This document shows positions 6,891-14,727 of a DNA stretch of 22,507 nucleotides, one piece after another. A program made the position numbers and the translations under genes. The number at the start of each line of letters is the position of its first letter. Within the stretch, counting starts at the first letter, position 1. The notes beneath the pieces were generated by a model, which was not told where the DNA came from, made no database searches, and was given only the letters and a program-made list of their open reading frames with translations. Origin of the DNA: a virus; the IMG/VR virus record IMGVR_UViG_3300032401_000094, positions 1-22,507 of that record. One strand, given 5' to 3'.

Positions 6891-8177
6891 CTACTTCGGC
6901 GGGGCAGCCGCGCGAGTATTCGCTGCCGAAAGGTACTGCTCGGGACTCTGTCCCTGCATCCAGGACGTCCTCGCCGCGGCCGCCTCGGCGGGATTGTACT
7001 TGAATACTTTTTTCTGGGCAAACCCGCGTAGATGAGGAAAAGCCAACTGGGAACCGATGAACGCCGGCATCTGCATTTCCTCGGGCAGCAGAGCCCCGGC
7101 AGCCATCGGGACGCCCATCATGATGGACGCATCCAGCAGCCCGGATTTCCAAGGACTCGTGACGCTGGGATCCGAGGTACCGGTCGCCTTGTGGAACTCC
7201 GCGAGTTCCTTCGGGGTTTCACCGCTGACGAGCTGCTTCATCCGCGCATACTCTTGCGGATCCGATGGCCCAGCCGCGCCGGCCTCGGCCTTGGGCCTGG
7301 CTTCCGATTTTCCGGCTGGTTTGTCGGAGGGTTTTCCTCCGGCAGGGGCACCGGGCTTCGCGGGAAGTACCGACGACGGAACGGGTTCCTGGTACTGTTT
7401 CGTTCCCCGCGCCGCGCTCGGATCCTGTGCCATCGCGACGTCTTTGGAGCTCTTCAGAGGAGCAGCAGGCTTTCCGGCGGACGGCGTCGCCGGGGTCTTC
7501 CCGACAGCCGAGAACGGCTCCAGCACACCGACCTTCCCACCCGGCGTGGTAGCTGGCTGAGCCGGGGCGGCCGAGGGAAGCGGCGCAGGCTTCGAAGGCG
7601 CTGGCCCGGCCCGGAGATCCTCGAGACCTTGTGTCGGCCTCTGCGGAGCGGGAGCGGGGACTGCCGGCTTCACAGGCGGAGGAGGCGGAGGCGTAGGAGC
7701 CGGAGGAGTCGGCGTCAGCGGCTTCACGGGAGCCGGGGCTGCCGGAGCCGAAGGCTGAAGGGGCTTTCCGGACGGACCGACGAGTCCGCCTGGAGCAATC
7801 TGAGTGGGCGGCCTCGGAATCGACGGACGGCCGGAGATGACCTGCTGCGGAGGAAGGACCGACGAAGGACCGACAAGTTTCATCGGCAGCTTCATGGACT
7901 CGCGCTGGAGAGGGGTCACTCCCTTTCTGATCGCGGTGACGGTGACCGCCGTCTTGCTCATCACCGCTTCGAGAAAGGAGAGCGCGGCGTTCATTTCGTG
8001 GGACGCGCGCTTGATGAAGTCGGGGTCCGACATCGTGCGTCTCCGCTTGATGGGAGGCGGAAGGTCCGTGTCCCTGACGAGATGAGAGGAGCCCCCGTCG
8101 GCGTCCCGGAGCGTGGACTGCTCCGTCTCCGTCGGGAAGATCCTTACGACCGGGCCACGATGGAAAGTGAAGTCCAA
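6891..8177 (-). CDS. Proline/alanine-rich protein with a C-terminal folded segment (428 residues, TTG start)
   Basis: I do not recognise it. The longest form starts at TTG 8175-8177, with GAGAGG about six bases upstream; an ATG at 8031-8033 (MSDPDFIKRAS) has GGAG seven bases upstream and would give 379 residues. The extra codons have high G+C at third positions, like real coding sequence, and without them a gap of some 160 bases would open, so I annotate the long form with reservation. The N-terminal part contains a helix (MNAALSFLEAVMSKTAV). Residues ~120-310 are very rich in Pro, Ala, Lys and Gly and probably unstructured. A C-terminal segment has hydrophobic stretches (LLDASIMMGVPMAAGALL, MPAFIGSQLAFPHLRGFA). 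A virion protein with a flexible linker is likely; a tape-measure or ejection function cannot be claimed. Confidence 0.65.
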   Translation of the reverse strand: MDFTFHRGPVVRIFPTETEQSTLRDADGGSSHLVRDTDLPPPIKRRRTMSDPDFIKRASHEMNAALSFLEAVMSKTAVTVTAIRKGVTPLQRESMKLPMKLVGPSSVLPPQQVISGRPSIPRPPTQIAPGGLVGPSGKPLQPSAPAAPAPVKPLTPTPPAPTPPPPPPVKPAVPAPAPQRPTQGLEDLRAGPAPSKPAPLPSAAPAQPATTPGGKVGVLEPFSAVGKTPATPSAGKPAAPLKSSKDVAMAQDPSAARGTKQYQEPVPSSVLPAKPGAPAGGKPSDKPAGKSEARPKAEAGAAGPSDPQEYARMKQLVSGETPKELAEFHKATGTSDPSVTSPWKSGLLDASIMMGVPMAAGALLPEEMQMPAFIGSQLAFPHLRGFAQKKVFKYNPAEAAAARTSWMQGQSPEQYLSAANTRAAAPPK

Positions 8178-8192
8178 GTCGGCCTCTCAGTA

Positions 8193-8828
8193 TCAGGTCT
8201 TCAGGAGCGCCGCCGCGATTGCCGCTGCCGGTGTGCCCGACTGTCCCATGGCCGCCGATACCCCCGTGGTCTGGGAAAGATTCTTCTGGATCTCGGTCAG
8301 CTCCTTGATGATCTGCGGGGTTGCCATCATAGGACCGGCCATGTGCCACTGCGAGAGAAGGTTCCCCGCGATCACGGCATTCGAAGCGATGGCAGGGGCG
8401 AAATCGGAGATGGCCTGGAAGTACGAGGGCACGTTGGGATCCTTCTTCAGCTCGGGATGCTGCATGTAGATCTGCTCAAGGGATCTCTTCAGGTTCCTCC
8501 CCTGGAGCAGGCTCTTCACGCCACCGACGAGCCACGGGGCGGCGGAAAGACCGAGGGCGAGCGGGGCCATGATGGCGCCGATCGTGTGCCCGATCTGGGC
8601 GTTCTTCTCCTGGGACGACATGAAGTCGACCATGCCGTTGATCCGGTCGTACGCCGTCTCGTCGATGCCGGCGAACTCCTTCCGGAAGAACTGCACCAGG
8701 TCCGCCTCGTTGCCCATCGTGGCGACCTTGACGAGTTCGGACGTGAAGCGACCGAGTTCCTGCTGCTCCGCAAGAGTGAATTCCATCTCACCGTAGAGAC
8801 AAGCGTATTTCTTCATCATCGGGAACAT
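8193..8828 (-). CDS. Unidentified protein with a central hydrophobic segment (211 residues)
   Basis: ATG at 8826-8828 after a purine-rich GAGGGGG. The N-terminal ~90 residues are helical and charged (TLAEQQELGRFTSELVKVA, LVQFFRKEF). A hydrophobic stretch follows (IGHTIGAIMAPLALGLSAAP, then WLVGGVKSLL), long enough to be a membrane segment or a buried hairpin. The remainder is helical with an Ala-rich C-terminus (PAAAIAAALLKT). There is no signal peptide and no catalytic motif. It lies between two other proteins with glycine/alanine-rich hydrophobic regions. A head-internal or membrane-interacting virion protein is conceivable, but only the coding call is firm. Confidence 0.68.
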   Translation of the reverse strand: MFPMMKKYACLYGEMEFTLAEQQELGRFTSELVKVATMGNEADLVQFFRKEFAGIDETAYDRINGMVDFMSSQEKNAQIGHTIGAIMAPLALGLSAAPWLVGGVKSLLQGRNLKRSLEQIYMQHPELKKDPNVPSYFQAISDFAPAIASNAVIAGNLLSQWHMAGPMMATPQIIKELTEIQKNLSQTTGVSAAMGQSGTPAAAIAAALLKT

Positions 8829-8855
8829 GCTCTATCCCCCTCTCGATGGTCCGGC

Positions 8856-9989
8856 CTACGTTCTGGTGGGCGGCGCCGACGTCAATTCCTCGAGCCTGGC
8901 ACGCTCGTCGTAGGGCTTCTTGAGTTCGCGACCTGCCCCGTGCATCACGTGGTGCGCGAGGGCCCCGCCGGCGAGGGTACCCCCGATCACCCCGGCCCCG
9001 ATGCCTACCTTGGCTCCGGTGCCTACGTTCTTGAGGAATCCCGAATTCTTCGAGAGGAACTCGACGAACTCCTCGAGCCCTTCCTGGGCCTTCTTGTCCA
9101 GCATGTCGAGGGTGTTGAGGGTGTAGTCGTTGAAGTCGTCGGAGGTCTTCAGCGAGTCCATCTTGTCGACGATCGCCTCGCCGAAGGTGTCCATGAGGCG
9201 GATGCGCTTGGAATTCCTGTCCTCGTTGCTGATCTTGTTCTTGAGCGTGTCGAGCCGGATCGCGAGGACGTGGCCGCCGTTGATCACGTCCAGCGTGCTG
9301 TCCGGCATCTCGAGCTTGTCGTTGACCAGGGCCTTGTCCACGGGGTGCCCCAGCTTCATCAGGTCCTCCTTCATGGCGAGGAAGACCTGCTGGTACAGCT
9401 CCTTGCACCCGGGGTCGTACGCGCAGGCGTACTTCAGGAAGTCGGAGAGGGTCCCGTGGTTGAGGATGATGTGCTCCTTGGCGAGAGCGGCGATCTTGCC
9501 GATCTCCTCCGCGATCTCCGCGTGGTCGTTCATGACCTGACCGCGGAGTTCCTCGCGGTAGCGCACCACCCTGGAGGCCAGCTTGTTCAGGAGCAGGTCG
9601 ACGTTCCGGATTCGGCAGGCGTCGACGTAGGGATCGGTCGTCGGGAGTTTGAACTCCGAGGCCGTCTTCTTCATCCCCGTCATGGGACTCCGGACGTGGC
9701 CGAGGATTCCGAGGGCGGCGACCTTCGTCGGTTCCACTTCCCGGATCTTTCGAACGACCTCGACGGCGTCCGCCAGGGGGAACGTGAAGGTCTTGTCCTC
9801 CGACCGCTTGAGGAGGGCCAGGTTGGTCTCGTGGTTGGCGATCTCGGCGACCCGCTGGATCTGGGCCGGCGTAAGTTCGTTCTCCTCCGAGACCTTCGCC
9901 AGGGAGTCGTTCAGCGCGACTCCGCTGGAGAGGAACGAATCGGAGACTTCCTTCGCCAGTACCGAGAGCTTCATCGGGTTGATATCCAT
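8856..9989 (-). CDS. Unidentified helical protein with glycine-rich C-terminal hydrophobic region (377 residues)
   Basis: The frame opens at 10010, but AGGAG (9997-10001) lies exactly seven bases before the ATG at 9987-9989, so the protein should begin MDINPMKLSVLAKEVSD. The N-terminal domain reads LNDSLAKVSEENELTPAQIQRVAEIANHET, then KTFTFPLADAVEVV, a pattern I associate with uncharacterised structural proteins of large phages. The middle is helical. Near the C-terminus VGIGAGVIGGTLAGGALAHHV is a glycine-zipper-like hydrophobic stretch that could insert into a membrane or pack as a helix. It lies 57 bases after the terminase gene. This is the place where a portal is often found, but the sequence does not look like a portal to me. 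Function unknown. Confidence 0.7.
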   Translation of the reverse strand: MDINPMKLSVLAKEVSDSFLSSGVALNDSLAKVSEENELTPAQIQRVAEIANHETNLALLKRSEDKTFTFPLADAVEVVRKIREVEPTKVAALGILGHVRSPMTGMKKTASEFKLPTTDPYVDACRIRNVDLLLNKLASRVVRYREELRGQVMNDHAEIAEEIGKIAALAKEHIILNHGTLSDFLKYACAYDPGCKELYQQVFLAMKEDLMKLGHPVDKALVNDKLEMPDSTLDVINGGHVLAIRLDTLKNKISNEDRNSKRIRLMDTFGEAIVDKMDSLKTSDDFNDYTLNTLDMLDKKAQEGLEEFVEFLSKNSGFLKNVGTGAKVGIGAGVIGGTLAGGALAHHVMHGAGRELKKPYDERARLEELTSAPPTRT

Positions 9990-9996
9990 GCTGCTG

Positions 9997-10001
9997 CTCC
10001 T
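9997..10001 (-). promoter_or_regulatory. Shine-Dalgarno sequence that decides a start
   Basis: AGGAG on the minus strand lies seven bases before the ATG at 9987-9989. It falls inside the longer open frame that begins at 10010, so it argues that the first seven codons of that frame are not translated. Confidence 0.6.
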
Positions 10002-10046
10002 AATTCCCATTAAAGGGTAACCCGCTGGACCCCGGTGTCAACAGCG

Positions 10047-11810
10047 TCAGATCGGAGGCACCCCCGTCGGCACGAGCCGCCCGGCCCGCTGGAGCGCCGC
10101 GAGATAGCAGTACACCACCGCGTGGAACGCGTCGTCTGGCAGCGTGTGGTCGTACCGGACCCTGTTGGTCCTGATGTTGTACTCCACGAAGGTGGACGTG
10201 AAATCGCTGAGGAATTCCTTCATGTCCTCCTGGCGGAAGAACGAGATCTCCCCGCGCTTGATGGCGCCGACCGTCCGCTCGATCGCGGTGTTCCTGTCCA
10301 CCATGTATCGAAACGCCTGGTCGTGGAACGAGACTGCCGACGAGGAGGTAACGTACTCGGCCTCGAGGAGGGTGGGCTGACCGGGAACCTCGAGGACCGT
10401 CCAACCGTGCTTCTGGACGAGCTGCGCATTCGTGTGCGCACCGAACCCCCAGTCCGACATGACCCACTTGGCCCCGTGATCCCGGACGACCTTGTTGATG
10501 ATCTCCGGCTGGAAGGCGAGGTTAGACATCTCCCCCGTGAACCGGATGATCTTGAAGATCTTGAAATGGGTCCGGTCAACGAAGGCGCCGAAGGCTACCA
10601 CCGTGAAGGACGGCATGTGGCCACGGCGGTTCATGACTTCCCCGAGGCCGGTTGGGGAGTAGCCTCCGGTTCCGTGGTCGATCCCGGCGCAGACGAAGTG
10701 GACGGACTGGGCGATCTCCCGCTCCCTGGCCATCGGACGGCTTGAATCGCAGTTCTGGAGGATGTCCATTTCGGTGAGGACCAGTTCTCCCTCGTCGTAG
10801 GAGAGGCCGAGAACCTCGTTGAAGAAGACCTTCCTGGGGATGTTGGGGTCTTCCAGCTTCTTCAGGATGTCGGCATGGCTCACGAACGGAACCATCATCT
10901 GCGGCATCCGGAATCCCCAGCCGTCATCGAGACGGCTGGGATTGAGAGGCTGCCAGGAACCGCTCTTGATGTGGATGGGCTTCCCGCACTTCGGACAGAT
11001 GTATCCCTTCTTGCCGATGACCTTGTCGTCGAGGTAGACCGACTTGCTGCACCCCTCGCACGGGACCAGCCACTCGAACTGGCACGTCTCCTTCCACAGG
11101 CGGTTCAGTGTGTTGCTGGTCGTCTTCGGGGTTCCCGTGTAGAGCCTGAACCTGTCCGGCACTTCGACGTGAGACATCGACTGTTCGAGGATGGGGATGT
11201 TGTCCGAGATGAGATCCTGCACCTCGTCCAGGATGATCATGCGGGCGGAGACTCCGCGGGCAGGGTCGGCCGAGTAGTAGCAGGACTTGAAGTTGACGAT
11301 GCTTCCGTTGGCGAACTGGCGCGCGCCCACCTGCCACAGGTCGCTCGATTTCACCCACCCGTCGTAGATGATCGGCGAGTCCTCGCAGATGGGCCGGAAC
11401 CGCTGCTGGCTGAACAGGGACGTCTGATCCTGGCGGGGTTCCACCGCGAGCACGTTGAAATACGGATTCGTGATGCAGAGCGTGACGGCCTTGCCTGCAA
11501 TCGTACTCGTTTTCTCGACTTGTCTCCCCGCGACCCAGACGATGTTCTTCGATCCGATCGGGTACTCTTTCCGCCAGTCGTAGATCCAGCGGAGGTAGGG
11601 ACGTTCCGCAAACGAGAGCGGCTGGCGGTTGATGGTGACGAAGGCTTCCGCGTAAAAGGAAATCGAGTGCTCTTCCTTGCCGGGGATCGCCCCTCCGGCG
11701 TTGTAACGGATGTCCCCCGGCATGTCGGATAGTGTGGTGGGACGCAGGGAACGGTGGCCGGCGTCGACGTAATCGTCCACGTCGGATACGTACTGCGATA
11801 CGAGGCTCAC
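10047..11810 (-). CDS. terL: Terminase large subunit
   Basis: 587 residues, the normal size for the packaging motor that translocates DNA into the prohead and cuts the concatemer. The ATPase half has a Walker A-like loop AGRQVEKT (94-101, Lys100), Walker B MIILDE (191-196, Asp195 and Glu196) and the coupling motif TGTP (225-228). A four-cysteine zinc ribbon follows (Cys251, Cys254, Cys272, Cys275). The RNase H-like nuclease half shows GIDHG (Asp378), MSDWGFGAH (Asp453) and LPDDAFHA (Asp560), the expected acidic triad. The Walker A loop has Glu where Gly is usual; Gln-Val-x-Lys is otherwise terminase-like. The start is GTG (11808-11810) with GGAGG just upstream, overlapping the upstream stop by four bases (GTGA), so the two genes are probably translationally coupled. 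No small terminase subunit is recognisable nearby. Confidence 0.93.
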   Translation of the reverse strand: MSLVSQYVSDVDDYVDAGHRSLRPTTLSDMPGDIRYNAGGAIPGKEEHSISFYAEAFVTINRQPLSFAERPYLRWIYDWRKEYPIGSKNIVWVAGRQVEKTSTIAGKAVTLCITNPYFNVLAVEPRQDQTSLFSQQRFRPICEDSPIIYDGWVKSSDLWQVGARQFANGSIVNFKSCYYSADPARGVSARMIILDEVQDLISDNIPILEQSMSHVEVPDRFRLYTGTPKTTSNTLNRLWKETCQFEWLVPCEGCSKSVYLDDKVIGKKGYICPKCGKPIHIKSGSWQPLNPSRLDDGWGFRMPQMMVPFVSHADILKKLEDPNIPRKVFFNEVLGLSYDEGELVLTEMDILQNCDSSRPMAREREIAQSVHFVCAGIDHGTGGYSPTGLGEVMNRRGHMPSFTVVAFGAFVDRTHFKIFKIIRFTGEMSNLAFQPEIINKVVRDHGAKWVMSDWGFGAHTNAQLVQKHGWTVLEVPGQPTLLEAEYVTSSSAVSFHDQAFRYMVDRNTAIERTVGAIKRGEISFFRQEDMKEFLSDFTSTFVEYNIRTNRVRYDHTLPDDAFHAVVYCYLAALQRAGRLVPTGVPPI

Positions 11811-12979
11811 TTACCCTCCGGCTTCTTCTGCTCCAGAGGTAAGGCTTTCACTTCGTGGAGACCGATCACGTTGGAGGCCGGAATGATGGGACCGTTTTCA
11901 CTGCCTGCGCCGATGACAAGAAAACGGTCGAAGATCTTGGCGATGTCGAGGCTGCCCTCGCCGAGCTTGTCGAGCCGGTCGCTGACCTTGAGGATGGTGT
12001 CGAGGTTGGACCGGGCCGCCTGGATCGCGGTTCCGGTTTTGAGTTGAGTTTGCTTGAGGAACTCGGCCTGAGCCTCTGACCGGAGCAGCTCGAGGACGCG
12101 TTTGTGCTCGCAGGAGAGCCCCTCGCGGGCGGAGAACTCTCCGATGGAACGGTTCATCGCGACCTCCCTCAGCGTGCGGTCGATCTCGGGAAGCGTCTTG
12201 AAGTAGGAGGCCAGGTCGGTGGAACCGATCTCATGGGACGAGTAGTACAGGTTCCGGTACGCGTTGACCGCGTGCGAAGGGACGAGCGGAAGCGTGGAAG
12301 ACGGGTTCACCATCTTCCCGAGGGCGGAAGAAACCTCCTCCGCGCTTCCCAGGGCCGTCATGAGCGGCTCGATGAAGTCCCTGTACCCGAGCAGGTAGCC
12401 GAGATCGTCGATGAGCTCCGGGGTGTCGTAGTACACCAGGATTCCGAGAACCTTCAGGAACAGCCGGAAGAGCCGGCGCCCTTCCTTCGGGACGGGTTCC
12501 TGCTTGAGGATGATGGAGTTCCGGATCTCCAGCGGCACGTTCCTGAGGAACTGCGAGTAGTACCTGGACAGGACGGACTTCTTGTACTGACCGTTCTTCG
12601 GCAGGAGGCCGATGCTCACGGCCTCCTCGTAAGTTTCCCCCGGGGACGTGTTGACGAACCGGAGCGAGAGGAAGCGGTGGAAGGGAAGGACGGGGATGTC
12701 CGTCTTCACCATCTTGAAGGACGCGATGTCGTTCGCGGCGCTCCGAAAGACGAAGTGGTTGTGGGCCCCGATCTCGTAGAAGTTCTTCCCCCGCTCCTTG
12801 ACTACCCCTCCCTTGAGGAACCCGTGGCCGAGGATATTTTCGAACGTGGCCAGGGACAGCTTGTAGTCGGCGAGGATCTGTCCCCGCGACTTTCGAACGA
12901 CCTTCGGTCCCGTCTCCTCCGGTACCGTCTCCTCCGGTACCGTCTCCGCCGGTTCCGGACTATTCGGCTCCGATTCCAC
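11807..12979 (-). CDS. Unidentified protein coupled to the terminase (390 residues)
   Basis: GTG start (12977-12979) with AGGAG eight bases upstream, overlapping the upstream gene by 20 bases; its stop overlaps the terminase start by four. The first ~30 residues are acidic and contain a PEETV repeat (see 12909-12953). The rest looks globular and mainly helical, with aromatic-rich segments (ILVYYDTPELIDDLGYLLGY, NAYRNLYYSSHEIG, DIAKIFDRFLVIGAG). I know no family for it. Genes translationally coupled to the large terminase often encode packaging or head-vertex proteins (small terminase, portal, connector). A portal is usually longer and has a different pattern, so I leave the function open. Confidence 0.72.
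   Translation of the reverse strand: MESEPNSPEPAETVPEETVPEETGPKVVRKSRGQILADYKLSLATFENILGHGFLKGGVVKERGKNFYEIGAHNHFVFRSAANDIASFKMVKTDIPVLPFHRFLSLRFVNTSPGETYEEAVSIGLLPKNGQYKKSVLSRYYSQFLRNVPLEIRNSIILKQEPVPKEGRRLFRLFLKVLGILVYYDTPELIDDLGYLLGYRDFIEPLMTALGSAEEVSSALGKMVNPSSTLPLVPSHAVNAYRNLYYSSHEIGSTDLASYFKTLPEIDRTLREVAMNRSIGEFSAREGLSCEHKRVLELLRSEAQAEFLKQTQLKTGTAIQAARSNLDTILKVSDRLDKLGEGSLDIAKIFDRFLVIGAGSENGPIIPASNVIGLHEVKALPLEQKKPEGK
12909..12953 (-). repeat. Three 15-base tandem repeats coding for PEETV units
   Basis: Three consecutive 15-base units (12909-12923, 12924-12938, 12939-12953), differing at one or two bases, within the N-terminus of the 390-residue protein. On the minus strand they encode Pro-Glu/Ala-Glu-Thr-Val/Gly repeats, an acidic and probably disordered leader. 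The length is a multiple of three, so copy-number change would not disturb the frame. Confidence 0.85.
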
Positions 12980-14717
12980 CGGTGGTACTCCTGAGCTGCT
13001 TCATCTGGCGGATGACGTTGTCCAGGGCGAAGAGGGCCGTCTTGAGCGGCGCCGTCTCAACCTGGAACCCCATCTTAGACGCCAGGAGCAACTTCGCCAG
13101 GACGGCAGACGCCTCTTCCAACTCGTCGGTGTGATCGAGGAACTTGTAGATGTTGGCATCGTTGATGAAGTTCAGGCCCAGGATCGAATCCACGGTGTTC
13201 TGGGCCTGCTCTTCGGTGACCGCGACGGCGATCTTGCAGAAGGGACCGAAGTCGCACGGCTTGATGTGGGCTGCCTCGGCGGCGAGGTTCACGGGCTTCA
13301 GGCTGAAGTTCGCCAGGTCGGCGGACCCGAGTTTCTTCATCCCCTCCGCGGGCTTGGTGATGCGGCAGAAGGAGGATCCCACCAGGGAAGCGGTCTTCAT
13401 CAGGCCGGAGACCGTGACCGGATCGAACTTCTTCTCCATCGCCTTCCGGAAGGTCAACGAGGATTCCCCGGTCTTGGCGATTCCGTGGATCTCGGCTCCG
13501 TGGAGAGAGTAGACGAGCCCGCGGTTCCGGATCTCCGCTCCGTCGGACGGCCAGTCGAACTTGTTCGCTTCGGCCGCGGTGGCCACCTTGACCGTGTCGC
13601 CGCAGCGGTGCCACGTCCACTCGGGGGACATGAGGACCGTGTCGCCCATCATGGCGACGGACTGGCAATCGGGCGAGAACCTGATCGTCCTCTCCATGCC
13701 GTCCACGGACAGGTCTGCGACCTTCGCGAAGGGCAGGCCCTCCTCGTCGGTGCCCCAGTAGAGGAACCGGGCCGGCCACGTGGCGAAGGCGTGCCCGAGC
13801 TTGAGCATCCAGAAGAAGCCGACCTCGCCCTGCTTGGCGTCGGTGGCGAAGTTGCCGAGATTCTCGAGTGAGAGCGGCCGAGCGCCGACCTCGTCGGCCA
13901 GGGCGACGGACGCGTTCTTCTCGAGGCTCACGACGAACTTCTTCCCCTCCATGATCTGGCCGTCCCAGCCGAGCATGACGTCGAAGACCATGGCGGCCTC
14001 CTTGCGGAAGCCGTCGAACACCACAGAGTAGGCCCCGGGCTCCTTCACCGGCTCGTAGGCCTTGAAGTCGATGGGCTCGATCTTCCAGCCGGAAGCCGTC
14101 TTCTCGATGGTACGACCGGGCAGGATCTTCTCCTGGGCGCCGGCGGCGAAGGCCTCCGCGGTCTTGGCGAAGGTGCCGTTCGTCTTGAGCGCGTACTCCA
14201 GCCCGTCGCGGCCGAGGGCATTGAGGGCCTTGGTGTAGTCGTCGAGGGAGAAGGTCAGCCCGGACGCGAAGGAATACTTCCCGGAGAACGGCGCGCGGGT
14301 GACATTGTAGATGGACATGTCGGCCATCTCGCCCTGGCCGGGTTCGATGGACTTCCCCACGCCGGTGTCCTGGATCTGGCTCAGGAGCGTCGCCTTGGTC
14401 ATGGGGCGGAGCTTGCCGTCGGACCAGAAGACGTCGAACGGCTGGATCTTGAAGCCGTCGATGACCACCGGGATGGCGACCTTGTCGTTCAGCACGAGCT
14501 GGCCGACGGCGGTCCCCGCTTCCGGGTCGCTCCGGTTCATGTGGAGACGGATGGAGTAGTCCTGGAGGTAGGGATGCTGCTCGTGCAGCAGCATCATGAT
14601 GTTGCTCTCCCACTTGGAGGGATCCCGGTCCGCCTTGACCGCGGCTTCCTTCGAGAAGGGGAGCGCGGACTTGTCCAGGAACAGCGGCTTGCCGCCGACC
14701 ATCGATCCGAGAGCCAT
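12960..14717 (-). CDS. Large unidentified, probably virion, protein (585 residues)
   Basis: ATG at 14715-14717 with AGGAGG six bases upstream, ten bases after the spike gene stop. N-terminal region: MVGGKPLFLDKSALPFS, then AVGQLVLNDKVAIPVVIDGFKIQPFDVFWSDGKLRPMT in which a beta-rich core is followed by a DVF-x-DGK-x-RP motif; this arrangement resembles uncharacterised structural proteins of large phages. The middle is beta-rich with many Gly and Trp (LGWDGQIMEGKKFVVS, FFWMLKLGHAFATWPARF). The C-terminal ~150 residues are helical (EEQAQNTVDSILGLNF, ASAVLAKLLLASKMG). The stop lies within the start of the next gene (20-base overlap). It could be a baseplate, neck or head protein; its place between spike and terminase does not decide this. 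Confidence 0.72.
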   Translation of the reverse strand: MALGSMVGGKPLFLDKSALPFSKEAAVKADRDPSKWESNIMMLLHEQHPYLQDYSIRLHMNRSDPEAGTAVGQLVLNDKVAIPVVIDGFKIQPFDVFWSDGKLRPMTKATLLSQIQDTGVGKSIEPGQGEMADMSIYNVTRAPFSGKYSFASGLTFSLDDYTKALNALGRDGLEYALKTNGTFAKTAEAFAAGAQEKILPGRTIEKTASGWKIEPIDFKAYEPVKEPGAYSVVFDGFRKEAAMVFDVMLGWDGQIMEGKKFVVSLEKNASVALADEVGARPLSLENLGNFATDAKQGEVGFFWMLKLGHAFATWPARFLYWGTDEEGLPFAKVADLSVDGMERTIRFSPDCQSVAMMGDTVLMSPEWTWHRCGDTVKVATAAEANKFDWPSDGAEIRNRGLVYSLHGAEIHGIAKTGESSLTFRKAMEKKFDPVTVSGLMKTASLVGSSFCRITKPAEGMKKLGSADLANFSLKPVNLAAEAAHIKPCDFGPFCKIAVAVTEEQAQNTVDSILGLNFINDANIYKFLDHTDELEEASAVLAKLLLASKMGFQVETAPLKTALFALDNVIRQMKQLRSTTGGIGAE

Positions 14718-14727
14718 GGCCTACCTC
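14714..14727 (-). promoter_or_regulatory. Second copy of the shared ribosome binding site and start context
   Basis: GAGGTAGGCCATGG on the minus strand, identical over 14 bases to 98-111. The ATG is the start of the 585-residue protein. The stop codon of the spike gene (14728-14730) lies immediately upstream. Confidence 0.55.

Noticed and set aside
8856-10010. The 377-residue protein after the terminase as a portal protein
   Set aside because: The position fits, but the sequence is helical and ends in a glycine-rich hydrophobic stretch; I see no portal-like pattern. Left as unidentified.
7032-10013. A 993-codon open frame on the plus strand opposite three unidentified proteins
   Set aside because: Its composition (Arg/Gly/Leu/Val-rich, no motifs) is typical of shadow frames in high-GC DNA. 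The minus-strand genes have consistent ribosome binding sites and spacing.
10011-10046. Possible minus-strand promoter after the terminase gene (TTGACA at 10036-10041)
   Set aside because: The -35-like hexamer is good, but at a 17-base spacing there is only ACCCTT, and the better TTTAAT lies 21 bases away. I do not call a promoter in this tightly packed operon.
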